From assembly GCF_000732195.1 (NCBI RefSeq), contig NZ_JNNU01000005.1, positions 310,001 through 374,000 of the forward strand: DNA of 64,000 nucleotides, written 5' to 3'. Both the position numbers and the translations under genes were made by a program. The notes beneath the pieces are model-generated. The model saw only the letters and a list, made by a program, of their open reading frames with translations. It ran no database searches and had not been told where the DNA came from. Numbering within the stretch: position 1 is the stretch's first letter; every line of letters begins with the position of its first letter. This DNA is from Neorhizobium vignae. GTDB taxonomy: Bacteria > Pseudomonadota > Alphaproteobacteria > Rhizobiales > Rhizobiaceae. Below, in pieces: positions 53,177 through 63,147 of this stretch.

Positions 53177-55540
53177 ATGAGGGACACCATGAAAACCATG
53201 TCGGACGTGCAGCGGGCAACCGCGGCCGAGGGGCGGCTGCGTCTTAAATTTCCAAGCCTTGGAAGTTTGCGGCGCGCCATCCCGGATGAGGCCCGACTCT
53301 CCGTCAAGCCCATCGCGCGGCAGATGCCGCGGGTGGAACTCGTTCTCAAGCGTTCGATCCCCCTTCTTATCATCGCATTCCTCACCGTCGTTGCCGCGTC
53401 GCGCATCCTCGGCATCGTCTCCGAATACACACGGATGGAAGATGCCGCACGGCAGGCGACCGCACTTATGGCGGCCACCGCGAGTGCCGCCTTCTCGGGC
53501 GACGCAACCGCACTTATCGGTGGGGACCGCGCCGCCGCGGAAAAACGCCTTGGAACCTTTCTGCCCCAGGAGCGCCTGGAGGCCGAGGCCTTCTTCCTCT
53601 TCGTCGACGAAACCGGCCGGATCTTCGGGGGGACCAAACAGGCCGCCAGCTATATCGGCAGGCGTCTGACCTCCGTCCTGCCGGAAACCGCGGCGCTGCG
53701 GCGGTTCGGCGACGAGAGCGGCGTGATCGAGACCTATTTCGGCGAAGTTCCGCATTACGCAGCCATCGAGATGGTCGGCAGCGAAGGCGTGCTGATCGTG
53801 GCGGCCTATTCGCTGGAGAGCATCAATCTCGCGTGGCGTCACGACGTGTCCCTCAATGTCACGCTCTTCACCGGCATTTCGGCAATCCTGCTGGTCATCC
53901 TCTACGCCTATTACATGCAGGTGAAACGCGCCCGCGAGGCCGATGAAACCTTCGTCGAATCCAATCTGCGCATCGAGACGGCACTGTCGCGCGGCCGTTG
54001 CGGGCTTTGGGATTTTGACGTCAGCAACCGGCGCCTGTTCTGGTCGGGTTCGATGTACGAAATGCTCGGCCTTCCGCCTGCCGGCAACGTCATTTCGTTT
54101 ACCGACGCGGCGCGGATGATGCATCCGACCGACGGCAATATCTACGCACTCGCCCGCGCCATCAGCCGCGGCAATGCCAAGCAGGTCGACCAGGTTTTTC
54201 GGATGCGCCATGCGGCCGGCCACTACGTCTGGATGCGCGCCCGCGCCCAGCTGGTAAAGACCAGCCAGGGTCGCACCCATGTCATCGGCATCGCCATGGA
54301 CGTCACGGAGCAGCACCGCCTTGCCCAGCGTTACGCCGAGGCCGACCAGCGTCTCGCGGACGCGATCGAATGCACGTCGGAAGCCTTCGTGCTCTGGGAC
54401 AAGAACGACCGCCTGGTGATGTGCAACACCCACTTCCAGCAGGCTTACGGCCTGCCCGACAGCGTGCTGGTGCCCGGCACCGAGCGTCACGCCGTCAACG
54501 CCGCCGCCGCGCGGCCGGTCATCGAGCGCCGCGTCGCCGATCCGGACGGCAGCGGCCTTTCGCGCACGACGGAAGTGCAGCTCGCCGATGAGCGTTGGCT
54601 GCAGATCAACGAGCGCCGCACCCGCGACGGCGGTCTCGTCTCGGTCGGCACCGACATCACGCTGCTGAAGCGCCACCAGGAACGGCTGCGCGACAGCGAG
54701 CGCCGCCTGATGGCGACGATCGGCGACCTTTCTTCCTCGCAGAAGAAGCTGGAGCGCCAGAAATCCGAACTTTCGATCGCCAACGCCAATTATCAGGCGG
54801 AAAAGGACCGCGCGGAGGCCGCCAACAAGGCCAAGTCGGAATTCCTCGCCAACATGTCGCATGAACTCAGGACCCCGCTCAACGCGATCCTCGGCTTCTC
54901 GGAAATCCTGACGAACGGCATGTTCGGACCGCTCGGCTCGCCGAAATATTCGGAATATTCCAAGGACATCCACGACAGCGGCAAACATCTCCTCAACGTC
55001 ATCAACGACATCCTCGACATGTCGAAGATCGAGGCCGGCCACATGCGCATCCAATGCGAGGCGGTCGACCTGAAGCCGCTGATCGAAGAAAGCCTGCGCC
55101 TCACCTCGATCTCTGCCCAGGACAAGCAGATCGCCATCCATCAGCGCCTGTGCGACAGCCTCCACATGGTGGCCGATCGCCGCGCATTGAAGCAGGTGAT
55201 GCTCAACATCCTTTCCAACGCGGTCAAGTTCACCAACCACGGCGGCAGGATCGAACTGCGGGCCCGCAAGATGGACAAAGGGGTGCTGCTGACGATCGCC
55301 GATACCGGCATCGGCATTCCGATGGAAGCGCTCAACAAGATCGGCCAGCCGTTCGAGCAGGTGCAGAGCCAATATGCCAAGAGCAAGGGCGGCTCGGGAT
55401 TGGGACTTGCCATTTCCCGCTCGCTGATCGGCCTGCACGGCGGCAAGATGCGGATCCGTTCACGGGTCGGCGAAGGCACGGTCGTCTCGCTGCTTATCCC
55501 TGACCAGCCGATGCTGGCCGGTCGCAAGCGGGTGGCCTGA
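53177..55540 (+). CDS. pleC: PleC/DivJ-family sensor histidine kinase
   Basis: 787 aa. Two membrane segments (about residues 56-78 and 226-248) flank a periplasmic domain; then two PAS domains (about residues 258-375 and 390-500), a coiled linker, HisKA with H562 in NMSHELRTPLNAILGFSEIL, and an ATPase domain with N-box LNILSNAVKF and GGSGLGLAI. The FGPLGSPKYSEYSKDIHDSG stretch is typical of PleC/DivJ/PdhS kinases, which act on DivK to set cell polarity and division. The name also rests on order pepN-pleC-glnE-kinase-regulator-degP, recalled from rhizobia. Confidence 0.8.
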   Translation: MRDTMKTMSDVQRATAAEGRLRLKFPSLGSLRRAIPDEARLSVKPIARQMPRVELVLKRSIPLLIIAFLTVVAASRILGIVSEYTRMEDAARQATALMAATASAAFSGDATALIGGDRAAAEKRLGTFLPQERLEAEAFFLFVDETGRIFGGTKQAASYIGRRLTSVLPETAALRRFGDESGVIETYFGEVPHYAAIEMVGSEGVLIVAAYSLESINLAWRHDVSLNVTLFTGISAILLVILYAYYMQVKRAREADETFVESNLRIETALSRGRCGLWDFDVSNRRLFWSGSMYEMLGLPPAGNVISFTDAARMMHPTDGNIYALARAISRGNAKQVDQVFRMRHAAGHYVWMRARAQLVKTSQGRTHVIGIAMDVTEQHRLAQRYAEADQRLADAIECTSEAFVLWDKNDRLVMCNTHFQQAYGLPDSVLVPGTERHAVNAAAARPVIERRVADPDGSGLSRTTEVQLADERWLQINERRTRDGGLVSVGTDITLLKRHQERLRDSERRLMATIGDLSSSQKKLERQKSELSIANANYQAEKDRAEAANKAKSEFLANMSHELRTPLNAILGFSEILTNGMFGPLGSPKYSEYSKDIHDSGKHLLNVINDILDMSKIEAGHMRIQCEAVDLKPLIEESLRLTSISAQDKQIAIHQRLCDSLHMVADRRALKQVMLNILSNAVKFTNHGGRIELRARKMDKGVLLTIADTGIGIPMEALNKIGQPFEQVQSQYAKSKGGSGLGLAISRSLIGLHGGKMRIRSRVGEGTVVSLLIPDQPMLAGRKRVA

Positions 55541-55578
55541 GGTCGACCGCGAAACCGGATAAGGGGCGGAAACGCCCA

Positions 55579-58536
55579 TCACTTCCTAACGACCGCTGCG
55601 AACACCGCCCGCACCGCCTTCGAGAGCCGCTTCACCTCGCCCTCCAGCGTGCGGATATCCGGGCAGTCTCCTGCCCTGCAGACACGCTCGACGAGCCCTG
55701 CGGGCGCATCGCCCGGATCGAACGGTCCGTCTACGCAGAGCCGGACGATCTGCGAAAGCTCGGTGAAAAGCCGTAGCGCCTCCAGGCATATATCGAGGTC
55801 GGCGGGCTTCATCAGCTTTTCGCCGAGCGCCTTCAGGGCTTCCGCCGTGCTGAAACCATAGGTATCGAGCGTCACGCCCCTGGCCGGCGCTATCAGCCGC
55901 AGATACTGGGCGATGAACTCGATATCGATCAAGCCGCCGGAGACCAGCTTGAAATCCCAGATATCGCGCGGCGGCTTTTCCTTCTCGATCAGTTCGCGCA
56001 TCTCGGCAACATCCTTGGCGACCTTCGCGATATCGGGCTTGGTCGACAGCACTTCGCGGATCAGGCCTTTCGCCTCGTCGACAAGGCTTTCCTCGCCGCA
56101 GATCAGCCGGGCGCGGGTGAGCGCCATGTGTTCCCAGGTCCAGGCCTCCTGGCGCTGGTATTTGCCGAATGCGTTGATGCGGGTGGCGACCGGGCCCTTG
56201 TTGCCCGACGGCCTCAAGCGCAGATCGACCTCGAAGATCACCCCCTCGGCCATCGGCGCCGAAAGTGCTGCGACCAGTCGCTGCGTCAGACGGGTGAAAT
56301 AACGGCTGGAATCGAGCGGCTTGTCGCCATCGCTTTCCATCGCCGCGCCATCGTAATCGTAGAGAAGGATGAGATCGACGTCGGACCCGGCGGTCAGCTC
56401 GAAACTGCCGAGCTTGCCCATGCCCATGACGGCGACGCGCCCCCCCGGATAAAGGCCATGGGCGCTGCGGATCTCCGCCGTCACCGCCTTCAGGGCCGCG
56501 TCGATCAGGAGGTCGGCGAGATGGGTGAAGGCACGTGCCGCCTGAGCACCCGAGATCGCCCCCGTCAGCAGCCGGATGCCGATCAGGAACCGCTGTTCGG
56601 CGGCAAAGATGCGCAGCCTGTCGAGCTTTTCCTCGTAGTGCCGGCCGGCGGTCAAGAATGCCGCCAGGCGATAGGAGAGATAAGCTCGGGTCGGCAGTTC
56701 GGCCATCAGGCCGGGATCCAGCATGCCGTCGAAGACATGCGGCTTGGAGGCGATGATATCGGCAAGCCGCGGCGCCGAGGACATGATCGTGACGATCAGC
56801 GCCAGAAGCGGCGGATTGTTGCCGATCAGCGAGAAGAGCTGGATGCCGGCCGGCAGGCCCTTCAGGAAACTGTCGAACCGCAGCAACGCCTCGTCGGCAC
56901 GCTTGCTCTCGCCGAACGCCATCAGCAGCGCCGGCATCAGCTCGGTCAGCCGCTCGCGTGCCTCGGCCGACTGCGTGGCGCGATAGCGGCCGTAATGCCA
57001 GGTCCGGATAACGCGGGAAATGTCGGCCGGCCGCTCGAAGCCGAGCGAGGCGAGCGTCTTCAGCGTGCCCGGATCGTCCTGCTGGCCGGTGAAGACAAGA
57101 TTGCCGTCGCCGCCGGACAGCTTCGCCTCCTGTTCAAACAGCCGGGCATAACGTTTTTCGACAATCTTCAGCACAGATTCCAGCCTTGCGGAAAAGCTGG
57201 CGGTATCCGTAAAACCGAGCATGAAGGCGATACGCTTCAGTTCGGGCTCGGTTTCCGGCAGGTTGTGGGTCTGTTCGTCGTGAACCATCTGGATGCGGTG
57301 TTCGACATCGCGCAGGAACCAGTAGGCATCAGTCAATTCGGCGGCGATGTCAGGCGTGATCCACCGCGCCTCGGCAAGCGCTTTGAGCGCCACCTCCGTT
57401 TCGCGAGCCCGCAAGGGCGACATGCGGCCGCCGGCGATCAGCTGCTGGGTCTGGGCGAAGAACTCGATCTCCCGGATACCCCCGCGGCCGAGCTTGACGT
57501 CATGACCCTTCACGGCAATCGCGCCGTGACCCTTGTGGACATGGATCTGTCGCTTGATCGAGTGGATGTCGGCGATCGCCGCATAGTCGAGATATTTGCG
57601 AAACACGAAGGGGGTCAGCAGCCGCATGAAATTTTCGCCCGCGGCAATATCACCCGCGATCGGCCGCGCCTTGATGAAGGCCGCCCGCTCCCAGTTTTGC
57701 CCCCTGCCCTCGTAGTAGATCAGCGCGGCATCGAGCGACACGGCGAGCGGCGTGGAGCCGGGATCCGGGCGCAGGCGCAGGTCGGTGCGGAACACATAGC
57801 CGTCCGCCGTGCGTTCCTGCAGGATGCGGATCAGCCGTCGCATCATCCGGCCGTAGACTTCCGACCCATCGAGAGGATCGGCAAGGATGCCCGCTTCAGG
57901 GTCGAAGAAGACGACGATATCGATGTCGGAGGAATAGTTGAGCTCGCGGCCGCCGAGCTTGCCCATTCCGAGCACGATGAGGCCTGCGCCCTTGCTCGGG
58001 TCTTCGAGGTCGGCGAGCTTCAGTTTACCGCTCTCGTGACCGGCGATCAGGAGGTGATCGATCGCCGCCGCGACGGACGCTTCGGCAAACAGGCTCAGCC
58101 AGTGCGTCGTGTCCCTGGCGGAAAAGATACGAGCGAGATCGGCAAGCGCGACGAGGAAGCTCAGGGCACGCTTGCCGGCACGCAGCGCGGTCATCACCTC
58201 GTTTTCGGATGGCGCCTTGCCGTCCTGCATCTGCCATGCCCGCCGCGCCGTATCGACCAGGCGGTTGAGCGTCGGCTCCAACGGTTCGGTGATCGCAGTC
58301 GACAGAAGTTTTGGCGAGATGACAGCCGTGTCGCGCAGATAAGGCGAGAGGGTGAAGGCGGCGACGATGAAATCCTTGAGCGCGCTATCCGTGCCGATCA
58401 GTTCCGCGACCGAAGGCTCGGACTTGCCGATATCCTTCAAGGCTGCCATCGCCGCCTTGGTTTCCGTCTGGTTCAGCGGGCGGATCACCTCCGCCCTCAC
58501 CGTATCGAGCCGATTTCCGGTCTCCGACACTGGCAC
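55579..58536 (-). CDS. glnE: Bifunctional glutamine synthetase adenylyltransferase/adenylyl-removing enzyme
   Basis: 985 aa, full length. Two nucleotidyltransferase domains, each with a paired-Asp motif: GMGKLGGRELNYSSDIDIVVFF (adenylyl removal; in parts GMGKLGGRELNYSS and DIDIVVFF) and GMGKLGSFELTAGSDVDLILLY (adenylylation; in parts GMGKLGSFELTAG and SDVDLILLY). It adjusts glutamine synthetase activity to nitrogen supply under PII control. Ends 39 bp from pleC's stop (convergent) and precedes the two-component genes' end with a small gap. Confidence 0.97.
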   Translation of the reverse strand: MPVSETGNRLDTVRAEVIRPLNQTETKAAMAALKDIGKSEPSVAELIGTDSALKDFIVAAFTLSPYLRDTAVISPKLLSTAITEPLEPTLNRLVDTARRAWQMQDGKAPSENEVMTALRAGKRALSFLVALADLARIFSARDTTHWLSLFAEASVAAAIDHLLIAGHESGKLKLADLEDPSKGAGLIVLGMGKLGGRELNYSSDIDIVVFFDPEAGILADPLDGSEVYGRMMRRLIRILQERTADGYVFRTDLRLRPDPGSTPLAVSLDAALIYYEGRGQNWERAAFIKARPIAGDIAAGENFMRLLTPFVFRKYLDYAAIADIHSIKRQIHVHKGHGAIAVKGHDVKLGRGGIREIEFFAQTQQLIAGGRMSPLRARETEVALKALAEARWITPDIAAELTDAYWFLRDVEHRIQMVHDEQTHNLPETEPELKRIAFMLGFTDTASFSARLESVLKIVEKRYARLFEQEAKLSGGDGNLVFTGQQDDPGTLKTLASLGFERPADISRVIRTWHYGRYRATQSAEARERLTELMPALLMAFGESKRADEALLRFDSFLKGLPAGIQLFSLIGNNPPLLALIVTIMSSAPRLADIIASKPHVFDGMLDPGLMAELPTRAYLSYRLAAFLTAGRHYEEKLDRLRIFAAEQRFLIGIRLLTGAISGAQAARAFTHLADLLIDAALKAVTAEIRSAHGLYPGGRVAVMGMGKLGSFELTAGSDVDLILLYDYDGAAMESDGDKPLDSSRYFTRLTQRLVAALSAPMAEGVIFEVDLRLRPSGNKGPVATRINAFGKYQRQEAWTWEHMALTRARLICGEESLVDEAKGLIREVLSTKPDIAKVAKDVAEMRELIEKEKPPRDIWDFKLVSGGLIDIEFIAQYLRLIAPARGVTLDTYGFSTAEALKALGEKLMKPADLDICLEALRLFTELSQIVRLCVDGPFDPGDAPAGLVERVCRAGDCPDIRTLEGEVKRLSKAVRAVFAAVVRK

Positions 58537-58562
58537 CTCCCGTGATTCGTCCCTGGCGAAAC

Positions 58563-59975
58563 TTAGGGCTTCGGCACGGGAAAGACCATGGTGACCGTCA
58601 GGCCGGGCGCAGCGGTATTCGCCTCGTCGGTGGCGGAAAGTTCCAGCGAGCCGCCATGCAGTTCCATCACCGCTTCGACCAGCGAAAGGCCGAGGCCGGT
58701 GCCAGGCTTGGAGCGGCTTTCGTCCAGGCGAAAGAACCGCTTGGTCACCTCGCCCCGCTTGTTGGCCGGAATGCCGGGGCCGTTGTCGCAGACGGAGAGC
58801 CTGAACGTGCCGTCGCTCCTGGAGAGCTTCACGCCGATCTTCGGCGTCCGGCTTCCCTCGGAAGCATATTTGATCGCATTGTCGAGGAGATTGAAGATCG
58901 CCTGGCCGATGAGCTCCCGGTTGCCGTTGACGACCAGACCCGGTTCGAGCTCGGTGGTGAGCGACAGACCAGCCTCCTCCGCCGCCGGCTCATAAAGTTC
59001 TGCACTGTCGGCGGAGATCGCTGACAGGTCGACATCGGACATTTCCGCGGCGATCGAACCCGCCTCGACGCGGGAGATCATCAGCAGCGCGTTGAAGGTA
59101 CGGATAAGCTGGTCGGATTCGGCGATGATGCCTTCGAGGGCTGCGCGGCGCACATCCGCACGATCCTCGCCCAGCGCATCGGCTGCCTTGTTGCGCAATC
59201 TCGTCAGCGGCGTCTTCAGGTCGTGGGCGATGTTGTCGGAAACCTGGCGCAAACCCTCGTTCAGCTTCTCGATGCGTCCGAGCATGGCGTTCAGCGAATC
59301 CGACAGCCGGTCGAATTCGTCGCCGGACTTGCCGACCGGCAGGCGCTGCGAAAGGTCGCCGGCCATGATCTTCTGGCTGGCCGCCGACATGCGGTCGATG
59401 CGTTTGAGCGCATTGCGGCCAATGCCGAACCAGATCACCAACGCGCCGACACCCATGATAGCCAATGCCACCATCAGCGCCCGGCGCACGATGCCGCGGA
59501 ACCGGCTCGGGTCGCCGAGATCGCGACCGACCAGCATCCGCAGACCGTTGTCGAGGCGGATGACGTTGGCGGTCGCCAGATGTCGGCCGCGACGGTCCAC
59601 TTCCGTATAGGGTTCATAGGTGAAGGGAATGTCCGTCCAGCCCTGCTCGTCGAGCACGCCGGGCTGTACCGCGGCAACGTTGCCGGCGAGCATCTCGCCG
59701 TTGGGACCGGCGATGACATAGAGATTGGCGCCCGGCTGACGGGCTCGCCGCTCCATCATCCGCAGGAGAAGGCTGACGCCGCCGCGCTCATAGGCGCGCT
59801 GTATCTCCTGCACTTCCTCCTGCAGCGACTGGCGCGTCTGCTGCGCCAGCAGCCTTTCGGACATCGCCGTGACGTAGATGACCAGAAAGGCCGCACACAA
59901 GGCGAAGAGCAGGATATAAAGCGCCGAAAGCCGCACGGCCGTCGAGCGGAACATAAGGCGGGCACGTGCCAGCAA
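58563..59975 (-). CDS. Two-component sensor histidine kinase
   Basis: 470 aa. Two membrane helices (about residues 13-35 and 162-185) bracket a periplasmic domain; HAMP follows, then HisKA with the phospho-His in DNIAHDLKTPLTRLR and an ATPase domain (NLLDNAIKYA, DNGPGIP, GTGLGLSLV). It lies directly downstream of its regulator gene (6-bp gap) and next to degP, so an envelope-stress input is plausible (inference). I do not assign a named system. Confidence 0.93.
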   Translation of the reverse strand: MLARARLMFRSTAVRLSALYILLFALCAAFLVIYVTAMSERLLAQQTRQSLQEEVQEIQRAYERGGVSLLLRMMERRARQPGANLYVIAGPNGEMLAGNVAAVQPGVLDEQGWTDIPFTYEPYTEVDRRGRHLATANVIRLDNGLRMLVGRDLGDPSRFRGIVRRALMVALAIMGVGALVIWFGIGRNALKRIDRMSAASQKIMAGDLSQRLPVGKSGDEFDRLSDSLNAMLGRIEKLNEGLRQVSDNIAHDLKTPLTRLRNKAADALGEDRADVRRAALEGIIAESDQLIRTFNALLMISRVEAGSIAAEMSDVDLSAISADSAELYEPAAEEAGLSLTTELEPGLVVNGNRELIGQAIFNLLDNAIKYASEGSRTPKIGVKLSRSDGTFRLSVCDNGPGIPANKRGEVTKRFFRLDESRSKPGTGLGLSLVEAVMELHGGSLELSATDEANTAAPGLTVTMVFPVPKP

Positions 59976-59981
59976 CTCGGC

Positions 59982-60659
59982 TTACCCCTCGTCCTTGATC
60001 ATGTAACCGGCGCCGCGGATCGTCTTCAGAAGCGGCTTTTCGAAATCCTTCTCGATCTTCGATCTCAGCCGCGAGACATGCACGTCGATGACATTGGTCT
60101 GGGGATCGAAATGGTAGTCCCAGACGTTTTCGAGCAGCATGGTGCGGGTCACCACCTGGCCGGCATTCTTCATCAGATATTCGAGCAGGCGAAACTCGCG
60201 GGGCTGCAGCAGCACTTCCTTGCCGGCGCGCTTCACCTCGTGGGACAGCCGGTCGAGCTCCAGGTCACCGACCCGGTAGACCATGTCCTGTTCCGGCGTC
60301 CCCTTGCGGCGACCGAGCACCTCGACGCGGGCGAGAAGCTCGGAGAAGGCGTAGGGCTTCGGCAGATAATCGTCGCCGCCGGCGCGCAGGCCGGTCACGC
60401 GGTCGTCCACCTGGCCGAGCGCCGAAAGGATCAGCACCGGAGCGTTGATGCCGCGCTTTCTCAATTCGCTGATGACGGACAGCCCGTCGCGGCGCGGCAG
60501 CATGCGGTCAATGACCATCACGTCGTAGGAATTCTCGGTCCCCATGAACAGACCGCTTTCGCCGTCGCTTGCATGGTCGACCACGATCCCGGCCTCGCGA
60601 AAGGCCTTGGTCATGTAGGCTGCCGCCTCCAAGTCGTCTTCTATCACCAGAATCTTCAT
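59982..60659 (-). CDS. OmpR-family response regulator
   Basis: 225 aa from ATG 60659 (KILVIEDDLEAAAYM is the receiver start; the frame is open to 60752). Receiver domain with acidic pocket EDD and phospho-Asp in VMVIDRMLPRRDG (about residue 51), then a winged-helix DNA-binding domain (LQPREFRLLEYLMKNAGQVVTR in parts; FDPQTNVIDVHVSRLRSKI). Pairs with the kinase gene 6 bp downstream. Sits just after degP on the same strand, 157 bp from it, so it may be expressed with degP or control it. Confidence 0.95.
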   Translation of the reverse strand: MKILVIEDDLEAAAYMTKAFREAGIVVDHASDGESGLFMGTENSYDVMVIDRMLPRRDGLSVISELRKRGINAPVLILSALGQVDDRVTGLRAGGDDYLPKPYAFSELLARVEVLGRRKGTPEQDMVYRVGDLELDRLSHEVKRAGKEVLLQPREFRLLEYLMKNAGQVVTRTMLLENVWDYHFDPQTNVIDVHVSRLRSKIEKDFEKPLLKTIRGAGYMIKDEG

Positions 60660-60815
60660 GTGCGGGACAATAGCGTCCGCGCCGGTCTTTGCACTACGGG
60701 AATCTGCGGTGCCGGCAGAATATCGGGTATCCGTCTCCATCACTCGCTCCATGGAAAGAAGAGGGGCGCCGACCGTTGCCGGCGGCGCCCCTGATCTTGC
60801 GACCTGTTTGTGAAA

Positions 60816-62396
60816 TCAGCCTTCGTTGATCGGCAGGGCGACGAAGCGGCTGGTATTGTTTTCACCAGCCACCTGGAACAGCGCGCGGGTGCGGCCATCC
60901 TTGCGGGCCTGCTCGAGAACCTTGCCGACATCGGCGGCGCTGGTGACCTTGCGGTTGTTGACCGAGACGATCTTTTCGCCGGTCTTCAGGCCGCGGGCAG
61001 CGGCTTCACTATCCGGATCGACATCGGTGACCGAGAGACCGGAACCGTCCTCGGCCGGAGCGACGGTGATGCCGAGGCTGGCGAGCGCCTTGTCGCTGGA
61101 TGGCGCCGGGGCGTCGGGCTGCTTCGGCGTGGCGGCAGCGGCTTCGTCGCTCTGGAGATTACCGAGCGTGACCGGGATCTTCTGCGCCTTGCCGTCGCGC
61201 CACAGGTCGACCTCGACCTTGGTGTTCGGGCCGAAGGCGGCGACGCGCTTGGCGAGGTCACGGGCATCCTTGATCGGCTGGCCGTTGACGGCGGTGATCA
61301 CGTCACCTTCCTTGATGCCGGCCTTCTGACCCGGAGAACCTTCCTGCGGAGCGACAACGAGGGCGCCGGTCGCTTCCTTGAGGCCGAGCGAATCGGCGAT
61401 ATCCTGGGTGACCGGCTGGATCTGCACACCGAGCCAGCCGCGGTCGACCTTGCCGTCCTTCATCAGGTCGGCAACGACGTCCTTGGCGGTGGAAGACGGG
61501 ATCGCAAACGCAATGCCGACATTGCCGCCCGACGGCGAGAAGATCGCGGTGTTGATGCCGACCACTTCGCCGGAGAGGTTGAAGGTCGGGCCGCCGGAAT
61601 TGCCGCGGTTCACCGCCGCATCCACCTGGATGTAATCGTCATAGGGACCGGAGCCGATATCGCGGCCGCGGGCCGAGACGATGCCTGCGGTCACCGTACC
61701 GCCAAGGCCGAACGGGTTGCCGACGGCAACCACCCAGTCGCCGACGCGGACCTTCGAATCGTCCGCGAAATTGACATAGGTGAACTTGCGGCTGGTGGCG
61801 TCGACCTTGAGCACGGCGAGATCGGTGCGGCTGTCCTTGCCGACCAGCTTGGCTTCGAGTTCCGTGCCGTCGTTCAGGACGACCGTGTAGGCGGAACCAT
61901 CCGATACGACGTGGTTGTTGGTGACGACATAGCCGTCTTCCGAGATGAAGAACCCGGAGCCCTGTGCCGCCGGGCGCAGACGGTGAGGACGGTTGCCGTC
62001 TTGGCCCCGCGGGCCGTTGCGTTCGGCACGATCCTGGTTGCGGTTGTTGCGGTCGCCCGGAGCGCCCGGCATCTGGCCGCCGAATTCGCGGAAGAACCGC
62101 TTCAGCGGATGGTCATCGGGAAGCTGGTCGAAGCCGCGGCCGCCGAAGCTGAACGAACTGGTGTCATCGGAAACGGGCTGGGCGTCGGACTGGACACGGA
62201 CGGAAACGACGGCAGGGGAAACGGCCGAAACGACATCGGCAAAGCTTGGGGCCTGCGGTGCGGTGACGCTGACCGGAGCAGCAAGGGACTGCGTGACCTG
62301 AGCCGGGATGCCGCTCGAGAGCATGACCGCGGCAAGACCAGCAACCGTGGTGGTCTTCAAGACGGTCTTCAGAGAGGGACGTCCGATATTGCGCAT
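60816..62396 (-). CDS. degP: DegP/HtrA periplasmic serine endoprotease
   Basis: 526 aa. A signal peptide (about residues 1-40) is followed by a Gln/Arg/Asn-rich loop (about residues 105-140), the protease domain with H162 (VVTNNHVVS), D192 (SRTDLAVL) and S267 (NRGNSGGPTF), then two PDZ domains (about residues 285-385 and 430-520). It degrades or refolds misfolded envelope proteins. Downstream on the same strand is a two-component pair; upstream is cytochrome c maturation, matching rhizobial degP1-cycL order. Confidence 0.96.
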   Translation of the reverse strand: MRNIGRPSLKTVLKTTTVAGLAAVMLSSGIPAQVTQSLAAPVSVTAPQAPSFADVVSAVSPAVVSVRVQSDAQPVSDDTSSFSFGGRGFDQLPDDHPLKRFFREFGGQMPGAPGDRNNRNQDRAERNGPRGQDGNRPHRLRPAAQGSGFFISEDGYVVTNNHVVSDGSAYTVVLNDGTELEAKLVGKDSRTDLAVLKVDATSRKFTYVNFADDSKVRVGDWVVAVGNPFGLGGTVTAGIVSARGRDIGSGPYDDYIQVDAAVNRGNSGGPTFNLSGEVVGINTAIFSPSGGNVGIAFAIPSSTAKDVVADLMKDGKVDRGWLGVQIQPVTQDIADSLGLKEATGALVVAPQEGSPGQKAGIKEGDVITAVNGQPIKDARDLAKRVAAFGPNTKVEVDLWRDGKAQKIPVTLGNLQSDEAAAATPKQPDAPAPSSDKALASLGITVAPAEDGSGLSVTDVDPDSEAAARGLKTGEKIVSVNNRKVTSAADVGKVLEQARKDGRTRALFQVAGENNTSRFVALPINEG

Positions 62397-62542
62397 GTTT
62401 TAAGCTACCTTCTTCTCTTCAGTCATTTGGGCTGGAGGTCAGCCAAGCGGTGGATGAGGAGAGATATAGGCGCTCGCAGGTTAACTGCACGTGGCGGACG
62501 AATGAAATATTGGTAATGTTCGGGGCGGTTTGTTTCGGGCGC

Positions 62543-63061
62543 CTATTTTTTCAAAAGCTCTTCGATGCGCGCCTGTTCCTCGGCCGTCAGCGCCGCAACC
62601 GCGCGTTGGCTCGGCCGTGTGCGGACGAAGACCAGGATGGCGATTGCACCGACCAACAGTAGCAGGACCGGCGTCGCCCAGAGGATCACCGTCCTGGCGC
62701 TGAACCGTGGTTTCAAGAGCACGAATTCGCCGTAGCGGGACACGACGTAGTCAATCACCTGATCGTCCGTATCGCCGTTCGTCAGCCGCTCGCGCACCAG
62801 CACCCGCAGGTCGCGGGCGAGCTCCGCATTGGAGTCGTCGATCGACTGGTTCTGGCACACCATGCAGCGCAACTGCGCGGACAGATTTCTGGCGCGCTGC
62901 TCGAGGGCGGGGTTGGAGAGGACTTCATCGGGATTGACGGCGAAGGCCGGGAGGGGTGCGAGGAGAACCAAGAGAAGCAGAAAGGATGAGAAAAATCCCC
63001 TTCTGACCTGCCGGCCATCTCCCTCACAAGGGGGGAGAAAACCCGTGGCACGCACTCGCAT
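62543..63061 (-). CDS. ccmH: Cytochrome c maturation protein CcmH (CycL), N-terminus affected by a repeat
   Basis: 172 aa from ATG 63061; the frame is also open to ATG 63148, which overlaps the ccmF stop and would give 201 aa. The signal peptide core [19 protein letters not shown] and the thiol motif [11 protein letters not shown] (heme-ligation CxxC) are clear, followed by a membrane helix near the C-terminus. It reduces apocytochrome c for heme attachment. A mosaic repeat at 63016-63038 lies inside the 5' part, adding about 20 residues before the signal peptide compared with the usual ~150 aa. Confidence 0.9.
   Translation of the reverse strand: MRVRATGFLPPCEGDGRQVRRGFFSSFLLLLVLLAPLPAFAVNPDEVLSNPALEQRARNLSAQLRCMVCQNQSIDDSNAELARDLRVLVRERLTNGDTDDQVIDYVVSRYGEFVLLKPRFSARTVILWATPVLLLLVGAIAILVFVRTRPSQRAVAALTAEEQARIEELLKK
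63016..63038. repeat. Partial mosaic palindrome within the ccmH 5' region
   Basis: CATCTCCCTCACAAGGGGGG plus GAG, matching one arm of the element at 47236-47370. It is translated in the ccmH frame. Confidence 0.65.
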
Positions 63062-63088
63062 CCATCTCAACGGTGCGATGAAGTGCTG

Positions 63089-63116
63089 AAGCCCCTCCCC
63101 CTTTTTGGGAGGGGTT
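63089..63116. repeat. Second hairpin at the ccmF-ccmH junction
   Basis: AAGCCCCTCCC pairs with GGGAGGGGTT around a T-rich loop. A further, different palindromic unit between the ccmF stop and the likely ccmH start; it may attenuate read-through. Confidence 0.55.
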
Positions 63117-63147
63117 CCGGAGGGGTCTTTGTCGACAGAGGTCGCCA

